Source of the DNA: Hydrogenophaga sp. Root209
Lineage (GTDB): Bacteria > Pseudomonadota > Gammaproteobacteria > Burkholderiales > Burkholderiaceae_C
Direction: 5' to 3'
Assembly: GCF_001428625.1 (NCBI RefSeq)
Contig: NZ_LMIE01000005.1
Coordinates: forward strand, 117,001-181,000
DNA: 64,000 bases
The position numbers and the translations under genes were made by a program. This document shows, piece by piece, positions 56,799 to 64,000 of this stretch; position 1 is the first letter of the stretch, and each line of letters opens with the position of its first letter. The notes beneath the pieces were generated by a model. The model ran no database searches. It was given only the letters and a program-made list of their open reading frames with translations, and was not told the origin of the DNA.

Positions 56799-59717
56799 TT
56801 ACTGACACGCTTCGCAACCGGGGTCGTCGATCGCGCAGAACTTGATGTCGGTGGCGGGTGCTTCGGACAACGCAGCGCTCGATGCCGCGGCTGCATTGGC
56901 AGCGGTGGTGGCGGCCATGCCTGCGGTGGTTGCGTCCAGCGACACGGCGTTGAGTTGTCCGGTGCGGCCGGTGGATTTTTCGGCTTGCGTGGCCGACGTG
57001 GTGCGCAGGTAGTAAGTGGTCTTGAGACCACGCAACCAAGCGAGCTTGTAGGTGTCGTCGAGCTTCTTGCCCGATGCGCCGGCCATGTAGATGTTCAGGC
57101 TTTGCGCCTGGTCGATCCACTTCTGGCGACGCGCAGCGGCTTCCACCAGCCACAGCGGTTCAACTTCAAACGCGGTGGCGTAGAGCGCCTTCACTTCTTG
57201 CGGCACGCGGTCGATCGGGCGCAGCGAACCGTCGAAGTGTTTGAGGTCCATGACCATCACGTCGTCCCACAGGCCCAGCCGCTTCAGGTCTTTCACCAGG
57301 TAGCCGTTGATGACGGTGAATTCACCCGAGAGGTTGGACTTCACCGAGAGGTTGCCGAAGCAGGGCTCGATGGAGGCGTCCACGCCGATGATGTTGGAGA
57401 TGGTCGCGGTCGGTGCGATGGCCACGCAGTTGGAGTTGCGCATGCCGTCGGTGGCGATCTTCTGGCGCAGCGCGTCCCAGTCGAGACTGACCGAGCGGTC
57501 CACGTCCACATAACCGCCGCGTTCGCGCGACAACAGATCGAGCGTGTCGAGTGGCAGGACGCCCTTGTCCCACAGCGAGCCCTTGTAGCTGGCGTAGCGG
57601 CCGCGCTCGCGAGCGAGTTCGGTGGAGGCCCAGTAGGCGTAGTAGCAGACGGCTTCCATCGAACGGTCGGCGAACTCCACCGCTTCGTTGGAGGCGTAAG
57701 GGATGCGCAGTTCGTACAGCGCGTCCTGGAAGCCCATCACGCCCAGACCCACCGGGCGGTGGCGCATGTTGGAGTCGCGCGCCTTCTTGACGGCGTAGTA
57801 GTTGATGTCGATCACGTTGTCGAGCATGCGCATCGCGGTCTTGATCGTCTTCTGCAGCTTGTCGTGGTCCATCTGACCATCTTTCAAGTGTTGCAGCAGG
57901 TTGATCGAGCCCAGGTTGCACACGGCGGTTTCGGTGTCGCTGGTGTTGAGCGTGATCTCGGTGCAGAGGTTGGAGCTGTGCACCACGCCAGCGTGTTGCT
58001 GTGGCGAGCGCACGTTGCAGGCGTCCTTGAACGTGATCCAAGGGTGGCCGGTCTCGAACAGCATCGAGAGCATCTTGCGCCACATGTCGCTGGCAGGCAC
58101 CTTGCGGTAGGGCTTGATTTCGCCGCGCGCGGCCTTTTCTTCGTAGGCCACGTAGGCCTTCTCGAAGTCGGCGCCGAACAGGTCGTGCAGGTCGGGCACG
58201 CTGTTGGGCGAGAACAGGCTCCATTCGCCTTTTTCCATCACGCGTTTCATGAACAGGTCGGGAATCCAGTTCGCCGTGTTCATGTCGTGGGTGCGGCGGC
58301 GGTCATCGCCGGTGTTCTTGCGCAGCTCCAGGAATTCTTCGATGTCCAGGTGCCAGGTTTCCAGGTAGGTGCAAACGGCGCCCTTGCGCTTGCCGCCCTG
58401 GTTCACTGCCACGGCGGTGTCGTTGACGACCTTGAGGAACGGCACGACACCTTGCGACTCGCCGTTGGTGCCTTTGATGTGCGAGCCCAGGGCACGCACA
58501 CGGGTCCAGTCGTTGCCCAGGCCGCCGGCGAACTTGGAGAGCAGCGCGTTTTCCTTGATCGACTCGTAGATGCCGTCGAGGTCGTCGGGCACGGTGGTCA
58601 GGTAGCAGCTGGAGAGCTGCGAGCGCAGGGTGCCGCTGTTGAACAGGGTGGGGGTGGACGACATGAAGTCGAACGAGGAGAGCACTTCGTAGAACTCGAT
58701 GGCGCGCGCTTCGCGGTCGATCTCGTTGAGCGACAGGCCCATGGCCACGCGCATGAAGAACGACTGGGGCAGCTCGATGCGGGTCTTGCGCACGTGCAGG
58801 AAGTAGCGGTCATACAGCGTCTGCAGGCCGAGGTAGTCGAACTGCAGGTCGCGCTCGGGCTTGAGCGCGGCACCCAGGCGGGCCAGGTCGAACTGCAGCA
58901 GGCGTTCGTCGAGCAGGTCGTTGTCCACGCCCTTCTTGATGAACTGCGGGAAGTAGTCGGCGTAGCGCGCGCCCATCTCGGAGGAGGGCACTTCTTCGCC
59001 CATGACTTCTTTGACGATGGTGTGCAGCAGCAGGCGCGCGGTCGCGTAGGTGTAGTCGGGGTCTTTTTCGATCAGCGTGCGCGCGGCCAGGATGGAGGCC
59101 TTGTAGACCTCTTCGATCGGCACGCCGTCGTACAGGTTGCGTTTGGTCTCGGCCACGATCGGGTCGGCGTGGATGTCCTTGCCCAGGCCGCTGCAGGCAT
59201 CGGCGATCAGCGCTTGCAGGCGCAGCAGGTCGAGCGGCACGCGCTGGCCGCCGTCAATCACGTGCAGCGTGGCTTCTGTCGGTTTGGCCACTTCGGCCTG
59301 GTGGGCGCGCTCTTGCGTGCGGCGCTCGCGGTAGAGCACATAGGCGCGGGCGACTTCGTGGTGGCCGCTGCGCATCAGGCCGAGTTCGGCCTGATCCTGC
59401 ACGTCTTCAATGTGGAAGGTGCCGCCACCGGGGCGCGAACGCATCAGGGCACGCACCACGTTCTGCGTGAGCTCATCCACCGTCTCGCGCACGCTGGCCG
59501 ATGCCGCGCCCTGGGTGCCGTGCACGGCCAGGAAAGCTTTCATCATGGCCACGGCGATCTTGCTGGGTTCGAACGAGACCACCGCGCCGTTGCGGCGGAT
59601 GATCTGGTACTGGGCGAACACCGAGCTGCTCGTGGTCGCTGGAGCGGACGTGGATGAACCGATGGGCTGCTTCTGGGAGGCGGTCGGAGCGGATGTGTTG
59701 GGGGAAGCGGTCAGCAT
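56799..59717 (-). CDS. nrdA: Ribonucleoside-diphosphate reductase, alpha subunit
   Basis: This catalytic subunit reduces ribonucleotides to deoxyribonucleotides. The 972-residue protein has an N-terminal low-complexity stretch of about 35 residues, an ATP-cone at about 36-130 (YQIIRRNGAVVSFEPSKIAV), the barrel with STPTLFNSGTLRSQLSSCYL near 385, the active-site NLCTEI near 605 and CNLGSINLL near 622, and a C-terminal redox pair in PGCEACQ. The ATP-cone implies allosteric inhibition by dATP. AGAGGA lies before the ATG at 59717. It precedes nrdB by 141 bases and is under two NrdR boxes. Confidence 0.97.
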   Translation of the reverse strand: MLTASPNTSAPTASQKQPIGSSTSAPATTSSSVFAQYQIIRRNGAVVSFEPSKIAVAMMKAFLAVHGTQGAASASVRETVDELTQNVVRALMRSRPGGGTFHIEDVQDQAELGLMRSGHHEVARAYVLYRERRTQERAHQAEVAKPTEATLHVIDGGQRVPLDLLRLQALIADACSGLGKDIHADPIVAETKRNLYDGVPIEEVYKASILAARTLIEKDPDYTYATARLLLHTIVKEVMGEEVPSSEMGARYADYFPQFIKKGVDNDLLDERLLQFDLARLGAALKPERDLQFDYLGLQTLYDRYFLHVRKTRIELPQSFFMRVAMGLSLNEIDREARAIEFYEVLSSFDFMSSTPTLFNSGTLRSQLSSCYLTTVPDDLDGIYESIKENALLSKFAGGLGNDWTRVRALGSHIKGTNGESQGVVPFLKVVNDTAVAVNQGGKRKGAVCTYLETWHLDIEEFLELRKNTGDDRRRTHDMNTANWIPDLFMKRVMEKGEWSLFSPNSVPDLHDLFGADFEKAYVAYEEKAARGEIKPYRKVPASDMWRKMLSMLFETGHPWITFKDACNVRSPQQHAGVVHSSNLCTEITLNTSDTETAVCNLGSINLLQHLKDGQMDHDKLQKTIKTAMRMLDNVIDINYYAVKKARDSNMRHRPVGLGVMGFQDALYELRIPYASNEAVEFADRSMEAVCYYAYWASTELARERGRYASYKGSLWDKGVLPLDTLDLLSRERGGYVDVDRSVSLDWDALRQKIATDGMRNSNCVAIAPTATISNIIGVDASIEPCFGNLSVKSNLSGEFTVINGYLVKDLKRLGLWDDVMVMDLKHFDGSLRPIDRVPQEVKALYATAFEVEPLWLVEAAARRQKWIDQAQSLNIYMAGASGKKLDDTYKLAWLRGLKTTYYLRTTSATQAEKSTGRTGQLNAVSLDATTAGMAATTAANAAAASSAALSEAPATDIKFCAIDDPGCEACQ

Positions 59718-59890
59718 GGTTCCTCTTTCATTTGTTGTGATGGGCCTGCTCGCAGGGCGCGGGGTCGGGGAGCAGGACATTCGGTTTCAGTTCGGGCTCG
59801 CGGCGTTGTTCGGGGTGCCAAAAAGTTCTCAGCGGGGTGAAAACGGGCCGGAACAACGTGGACTTTGTCGAATCTGGAAACGCGGAACAC

Positions 59891-59938
59891 ACACTATATC
59901 TGGTGTGTGGGTGCTCTTCAAGGCACTACAGGTAGTGT
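59891..59938 (-). promoter_or_regulatory. nrdA promoter with two NrdR boxes
   Basis: ACACTATATCTGGTGT (59891-59906) matches the palindromic NrdR box consensus at about 14 of 16 positions, and GCACTACAGGTAGTGT (59923-59938) at about 12 of 16. Their starts are 32 bases apart, about three helical turns, as usual for NrdR box pairs. On the minus strand TTGAAG (59921-59916) and TATAGT (59898-59893) form a promoter with a 17-base spacer; the -10 lies inside the first box and the -35 between the boxes, a clear repression layout. The untranslated leader is about 170 bases. Confidence 0.9.
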
Positions 59939-60162
59939 TTGGAGAAAAAACCACCTCGGTAACTGGAGTGGGGTTCGGGCTGTTTTGAAGTGAGCCCGAT
60001 TGCACCAAACAGGCTCACCGGGACAAGGCAGCCTGGAGCACCCGAAAAATCTGGGTGCTGCCGTTTGGGGGCAGCAACGGCGGGCGTTGCAGCGCGATTT
60101 GCCCCGGTGTGCCGCGAAAGGCGTAAGACCCCGTGTTGGTGGAACGCGTCCGACGTTGCGTT
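59939..60162. other. Intergenic region between ampD and the nrdA promoter
   Basis: No credible gene is seen in these 224 bases. A hairpin with arms AGCACCC (60037-60043) and GGGTGCT (60053-60059) lies about 100 bases after the ampD stop, without a T-run. Several frames stay open because of base composition, but none has a ribosome site or family similarity. Confidence 0.5.
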
Positions 60163-60759
60163 TCAGGCGATGGGTGGATCCGTGCCGGTCACCGCATCGG
60201 GAAAGTACGCACTTGACCAGGCTAGGTCGTGTTGCAGACGCGCCCAGTCGAATCCGGGGCCCGGGTCCTGTTTGCGGCCAGGCGCGATGTGTTCGTGGCC
60301 CGCAATGTGTGTCACCGGATAGCGCTCCTGCAAGCGGTGGCACAGCTGGCTGAGGGTGGCGTATTGCGCAGCTTCGAACGGCTCGCCCTCCAGCCCCTCC
60401 AGCTCGATGCCGATCGAGTCGTCGTTGCAGTTCTCGCGGCCCCGCCAGCTCGAGGCACCCGCATGCCAGGCGCGCGCATCGGCGTCGACGAACTGCACCA
60501 GTTCGCCATCACGGCGGATGAAGAAATGCGCCGAGACCTCCATGTCCCGGATCTGCCCGAAGTAGGGATGAGCGTCCCAGTCGAGCGCGTTGGTGAAGAG
60601 CTGCTCCACCTCGGGGCCGCCATACACCCCAGGGGGCAGGCTGATGGAGTGCAGCACGATCAGGTCGATCACCGAGCCTGGCGGCCTGGGCCCGTGATTG
60701 GGCGACGGGCAGTGACGTGCGGTCGTCAGCCAGCCATCGCACCAAGCCGAATCGGCCAC
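60163..60759 (-). CDS. ampD: 1,6-anhydro-N-acetylmuramyl-L-alanine amidase AmpD
   Basis: This cytoplasmic zinc amidase cleaves the peptide from anhydromuropeptides during cell-wall recycling. The 198-residue protein has the family start region GWLTTARHCPSPNHGPRP, LIVLHSISLPPGVYGG near 33 (first zinc His), HAGASSWRGRENCNDDSIGI near 98 and GHEHIAPGRKQDPGPGFDW near 155 (second His and Asp). The GTG at 60759 gives the normal AmpD length; an ATG at 60813 would add 18 residues. With mpl it covers two steps of murein recycling. Confidence 0.93.
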   Translation of the reverse strand: MADSAWCDGWLTTARHCPSPNHGPRPPGSVIDLIVLHSISLPPGVYGGPEVEQLFTNALDWDAHPYFGQIRDMEVSAHFFIRRDGELVQFVDADARAWHAGASSWRGRENCNDDSIGIELEGLEGEPFEAAQYATLSQLCHRLQERYPVTHIAGHEHIAPGRKQDPGPGFDWARLQHDLAWSSAYFPDAVTGTDPPIA

Positions 60760-60821
60760 GTCAGAACCCCCGCTCGCGTTTGAGCGAGCTGCAACGAAAG
60801 AAACAACGCCCATCCAGAAAC

Positions 60822-60894
60822 ACCGCGGAACCGGCTTTGCCGGGCCGCAGGTGTTGCCCCCTTGAGGGGGTGGCACGCAGTGCCGCGGGGGTGT
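60822..60894 (+). repeat. GC-rich multi-hairpin repeat, copy 2
   Basis: This begins CCGCGGAACCGGCTTTGCCG, then GGCCGCAGG, a hairpin CCCCCTTGAGGGGG (60857-60870), a hairpin GCACGCAGTGC (60873-60883) and ends CGCGGGGGTG. It is the counterpart of copy 1 at 46971-47046 and lies between the pilR stop and ampD. Confidence 0.82.
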
Positions 60895-60899
60895 TCAAT

Positions 60900-62408
60900 T
60901 CAAACTGCATCGTCGTCGCTGGACGGCATGGCGATACCCAGGCGCTGGATGCGGTAGCGCATCTGCCGCAGGTTCAGGCCCAGCCGGGCCGCGGCCGCGG
61001 TGCGGTTGAAGTCGCATTCGCGCAGGGCCTTGAGCAGCACTTGTTTCTCTTGTTCGTCGAGGTAGGACTGCAGATCGGCCGGGATTTCTTCGGGCACCGT
61101 GGCCGCCGCTGCCGCGGCGAGCACCGAGTCGGGCAACTGGTCGGGCTGTGTGGGGACCTCGTCCGAATCGTCGGTGTCACCGAAGTCCTCGGGCTCCAGC
61201 TGGCTGCCGCTGCTCAAGGCCAAGGCGCGCTGCAGCAGGTTCTCGAGTTCGCGCACGTTGCCGGGCAGCTCGCGCGCCTTCAGCCAGTCGAGCGCCTGGT
61301 TGGAGAGCTCGGGTGCGGGCTGGCCCGTCTCGTTGCAGATGCGTTGCAGCAGCGCGTGGGCCAGCTCGGGCAGGTCGTCGCGCCGCTCGCGCAGCGAGGG
61401 TGTGCGCAGCTCGATCACATTGAGCCGGTAAAACAGGTCCTGGCGGAACTGTCCCCCCTGCACCAGGGCGGTGAGGTCCCGGTGCGTGGCGCTCACCAGG
61501 CGCACGTCCACGGCTTCCTCCTGCACGCCACCGAGTGCGCGCACGCGCCGCTCCTGGATCACGCGCAGCAGCTTGGCCTGCATGGCCAGCGGCAGGTCGC
61601 CGATTTCGTCGAGGAAGAGCGTGCCACCCTTGGCCGCCTGGAAGTAGCCTTCGCGATCATGTGTGGCTCCGGTGTAGGCGCCCTTGCGCGCGCCAAAGAA
61701 TTCGGCCTCGATGAGATTCTCTGGAATGGCGCCGCAGTTCACCGCCACGAACGGACCGCCGCTGCGGTGGCTGCAGTCGTGCACGGCACGTGCCACCAGC
61801 TCCTTGCCGGTGCCCGACTCGCCCAGGATCAGCACCGGCGCCATGCTGGTGGCCACCTTTTCAATGCGGCCCTTGATCTGCACGATGCTGGCGGCACGGC
61901 CGACGATGCGCGAGAGCGACTTCAGGCCCGAGGGCGGCGGTGGGGCGCTGCGCATGGGTTCTGCACCGCCGGCCGGGCTGTTGCCCGCGCGCATCTGGTT
62001 GCCCATCAGCGGATGGCGCTGGCTCTGCACCGCCTGCGTCACCGCGTTGCGCAGTTGTTTCAGATCCACCGGTTTGGTGAGGTAGTCGAACGCGCCCGCC
62101 TTGAGCGACTCCACCGCGTTGTCGGCCGAACCAAAGGCGGTGATGACGATGCACTTCTCGGTGCGCTGGGCGTCGGTGAGCTCGCGCAGCAACTCCAGTC
62201 CCAGGCCATCGGGCAGGCGCATGTCGGAGATCAGCACGTCAAAGCGCTGCTGGGCCAGCCACTCGCGTGCCTGGGCGAGGTCGGCGGCGGCCACCACCGC
62301 ATGGCCCTCGCGCAGCAGGGTGAGCTCGTACAGCGTGCGCAGGTCGGGCTCGTCGTCGACGACGAGCACGGAGGCCGGGATGGACGCGGCGTTGGGGTTG
62401 GTGGCCAT
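60900..62408 (-). CDS. pilR: Sigma-54-dependent response regulator PilR
   Basis: PilR activates type IV pilin transcription with sigma-54. The 502-residue protein has a receiver domain (VLVVDDEPDL near 14, phospho-acceptor in LISDMRLPDG near 60, YLTKPVD near 108), an AAA+ domain with Walker A ILGESGTGKELVARAVHD near 192, the sigma-54 contact loop ARKGAYTGATHD near 235 (GAYTGA instead of the commoner GAFTGA), Walker B LFLDEIGDLP near 263, and a Fis-type HTH at the end (FNRTAAAARLGLNLRQMRYR). It follows pilS by 23 bases. Confidence 0.95.
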   Translation of the reverse strand: MATNPNAASIPASVLVVDDEPDLRTLYELTLLREGHAVVAAADLAQAREWLAQQRFDVLISDMRLPDGLGLELLRELTDAQRTEKCIVITAFGSADNAVESLKAGAFDYLTKPVDLKQLRNAVTQAVQSQRHPLMGNQMRAGNSPAGGAEPMRSAPPPPSGLKSLSRIVGRAASIVQIKGRIEKVATSMAPVLILGESGTGKELVARAVHDCSHRSGGPFVAVNCGAIPENLIEAEFFGARKGAYTGATHDREGYFQAAKGGTLFLDEIGDLPLAMQAKLLRVIQERRVRALGGVQEEAVDVRLVSATHRDLTALVQGGQFRQDLFYRLNVIELRTPSLRERRDDLPELAHALLQRICNETGQPAPELSNQALDWLKARELPGNVRELENLLQRALALSSGSQLEPEDFGDTDDSDEVPTQPDQLPDSVLAAAAAATVPEEIPADLQSYLDEQEKQVLLKALRECDFNRTAAAARLGLNLRQMRYRIQRLGIAMPSSDDDAV

Positions 62409-62431
62409 GGGGTGGCGTGCGTGCTGAATGC

Positions 62432-64000
62432 TCAGCCCGGGGCCAGTGGGGGGTCGCCCAGGGTCGGGCTGAAGCGGGTGCTGTAGGGCCGCGAATCGTT
62501 GGCCGGGTAGGCCAGGCTTTGCTGCACGGGTTGCGGACCGGCGTGGCCGTTGGGCATGGTCACGAAGAACTCGTTGCCTTCCAGTTGGTCCAGCCGCACG
62601 CGCTGGTAGGCGATCTGGGCGCCGTAGCGCTCGCAGAGCTCGCGGCAGATGTACAGGCCCAGGCCGCTGGAGCGGCTCTCGGATGAGAAGAAGGGTTCGA
62701 ACAAATGGCGCATCACGCTGGCTTCCAGTGGCTGGCCGTCGCTCCAGACCGAAAGCCGGCTGTGCTCGCTGCCATTGGGTTGGGTGACGACACGGATGGA
62801 CGAGGGATTGCCCGACGCGTGGCGCAAGGCGTTGTCCAGCAGGTTGACCAGCAGGCGCCGCAGGTGCTCGGGATCGAACTCCACATGGGCCTGGGGCGCA
62901 TGCAGGTGCACACCGAGCACCCCCTTGGCCGGATTCTGGCGCAACCAGTCCATCGTGATCTGGCGCACCAGCGGGTCCAACGCCATGCTGGGGGTCGAGC
63001 CGTCGCCGCGCACGGGCTGTGCCCGGGCAACGTTGAGGATGTCGTCCACGATGCGCGAGAGCCGCTGGGCGTTCTGCTCGATCATGTGAATCAACCGCTT
63101 TTGCGAAGCGTCTTTCACCTCTTCATCCAGCAGCGCATTGGCCTGGGTGATGGCCGAGAGCGGGTTGCGGATTTCGTGGGCCACCGCAGCCGACATGCGA
63201 CCCATGGACGCGAGCTTCTCGGTGCGCACACGGGCTTCCACCTCGCGCAGGTCTTCCAGGAACAGCACGCACAGACCGGTGCTGCGTCCGCCGCGCGAGG
63301 TGAGCCGCGTGCGGGCGTGCAGCCGCTGGCTGGGGCGGTCCTCGTTGTCGATGGTGGTCTCCGTTTCGAGTGCCTGTCCCAGCACGAAGGTCTCGCTCAC
63401 CAGGTCGGACAGGTGGCTCCAGCTGGGGCGCGCCGAAAGCAGCAGCTTGGCGGCCTGGGGATAGGCCTCGCCCATCAGCATGATCTGCGCGGCGGGGTTG
63501 GCGTTGCGCACCACACCATGCGGGTCGACCACCAGCACGCCCACGCTCAGGCTCTCGATCACCAGTTCGTTGACCTGCGCCTGCGTGCGCGCGGCGGCCT
63601 GGCTGCTGGAGGCCAGTGCCTCTTCCCGCGCCAGGCGGATGGCCAGCTGGTTGGCCAGCACCGCCACCAGAAAGAATCCGGTGCTGGCCAGGCCGGCTTG
63701 CAGCAAGCGCGCCGTGGCGATGTCGCTGAACAGCGGCGCGCTCAGGATGGCTTCGGTCAGCAGGTACAGCGTGACGCAGGCGGCGGTGGCCATGGCCAGC
63801 AGCAGCGGACCGAGGATGGAGGCCAGCAAGACCGGCAGGGCAAACAGCGGTGTGTAGTTGATGGAGCCGGTCTGGAAGAACTGCAGCAGCGCGAACACCA
63901 CCACATCGACCCCGATGGTCAGCACCCACTGGAGCTGGATCGGCTTGCCTTGCTCCACCGGCCGCCATGCATAGAGCACCACCAGGGTGGCGGTGAGGTG
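62432..64000 (-). CDS. pilS: Sensor histidine kinase PilS (N-terminus beyond window)
   Basis: This is the membrane sensor paired with PilR. The visible part of about 522 residues is open to the window edge, so the start is missing. It shows several transmembrane helices in the first 125 residues (VLTIGVDVVVFALLQFF, LLAMATAACVTLYLL, STGFFLVAVLANQLAIRLA), a PAS domain (SLSVGVLVVDPHGVVRNANP), HisKA with the phospho-acceptor in AVAHEIRNPLSAITQAN, and HATPase (LVNLLDNALRHASGN, SSGLGLYICRELCE). PilS senses pilin levels in the membrane in Pseudomonas. Confidence 0.94.
   Translation of the reverse strand, partial: HLTATLVVLYAWRPVEQGKPIQLQWVLTIGVDVVVFALLQFFQTGSINYTPLFALPVLLASILGPLLLAMATAACVTLYLLTEAILSAPLFSDIATARLLQAGLASTGFFLVAVLANQLAIRLAREEALASSSQAAARTQAQVNELVIESLSVGVLVVDPHGVVRNANPAAQIMLMGEAYPQAAKLLLSARPSWSHLSDLVSETFVLGQALETETTIDNEDRPSQRLHARTRLTSRGGRSTGLCVLFLEDLREVEARVRTEKLASMGRMSAAVAHEIRNPLSAITQANALLDEEVKDASQKRLIHMIEQNAQRLSRIVDDILNVARAQPVRGDGSTPSMALDPLVRQITMDWLRQNPAKGVLGVHLHAPQAHVEFDPEHLRRLLVNLLDNALRHASGNPSSIRVVTQPNGSEHSRLSVWSDGQPLEASVMRHLFEPFFSSESRSSGLGLYICRELCERYGAQIAYQRVRLDQLEGNEFFVTMPNGHAGPQPVQQSLAYPANDSRPYSTRFSPTLGDPPLAPG

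Noticed and set aside
56577-59657. Open frame of 1026 codons opposite nrdA and nrdB
   Set aside because: It is antisense to two certain genes and its His/Val/Gly-rich composition is what high third-position GC gives in that frame.
59918-60343. Open frame of 141 codons between nrdA and ampD
   Set aside because: It overlaps the ampD end and the NrdR boxes, has no ribosome site and no recognisable features.

Overview
The window is dense, GC-rich, ordinary-looking bacterial chromosome with no prophage, insertion sequence, plasmid or CRISPR signature and no recognisable tRNA or rRNA gene. Gene content and order (ahcY-tlyA-metF behind an S-adenosylhomocysteine riboswitch, paaABCDE, rplM-rpsI next to bactofilin and erpA, accBC-prmA, pilSR, a Bug-type binding protein, an alanine/lysine-rich histone H1-like protein) and the short GC-rich palindromic intergenic repeats point to a betaproteobacterium of the order Burkholderiales, most likely a Comamonadaceae member close to Hydrogenophaga. 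The genus is an inference from protein style and repeats, not a measured placement.

Layout. 1-3722: tail of a UvrA paralogue, small hypothetical genes, a HAD phosphatase/MFS pair. 3811-8603: SAH riboswitch, then ahcY, tlyA, metF, rlpA and a LysR-type regulator with two DNA-binding domains, all on one strand with very short gaps or overlaps, followed by a Bug binding protein and a broken ompW. 10226-14102: the phenylacetyl-CoA epoxidase operon paaABCDE read leftwards from a promoter that carries a perfect 28-bp palindromic operator. 14140-21108: a truncated CAP-domain gene, rlmJ, rplM-rpsI, a DUF6776 protein, bactofilin, erpA, an M23 peptidase and tyrS. 21136-24764: a complex inverted-repeat element, ankyrin and HbpS-like secreted proteins, and a FixJ-type two-component system. 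24806-35798: a complete glycogen operon glgB-glgX-malQ-glgC-glgA-glgP. 35860-40935: CDF transporter, dtd, then ybeY-mliC-phoH opposite ruvAB. 40949-46963: a MacA/FtsX/LolD-like exporter, a SPOR protein, and a DAHP synthase gene behind an aromatic-amino-acid leader peptide and attenuator. 47069-54617: mpl, a TlpA thioredoxin, accBC, prmA, a zinc-ribbon DUF3426 protein and a PfkB kinase. 54680-64000: the histone H1-like gene, nrdAB behind two NrdR boxes, ampD, and pilR-pilS, with pilS running off the window edge.

How it works together. The best regulatory signals are cis elements whose logic can be read directly: an SAH riboswitch for the methyl cycle, a palindromic operator overlapping the paaA promoter, an aromatic leader-peptide attenuator before aroG with mutually exclusive antiterminator and terminator hairpins, NrdR boxes around the nrdA promoter, and a CTACGCG repeat upstream of the HbpS/ankyrin pair that may be the target of the adjacent FixJ-like regulator. 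Five palindromic intergenic elements, at least two of them clear copies of one family, sit mainly at gene ends.
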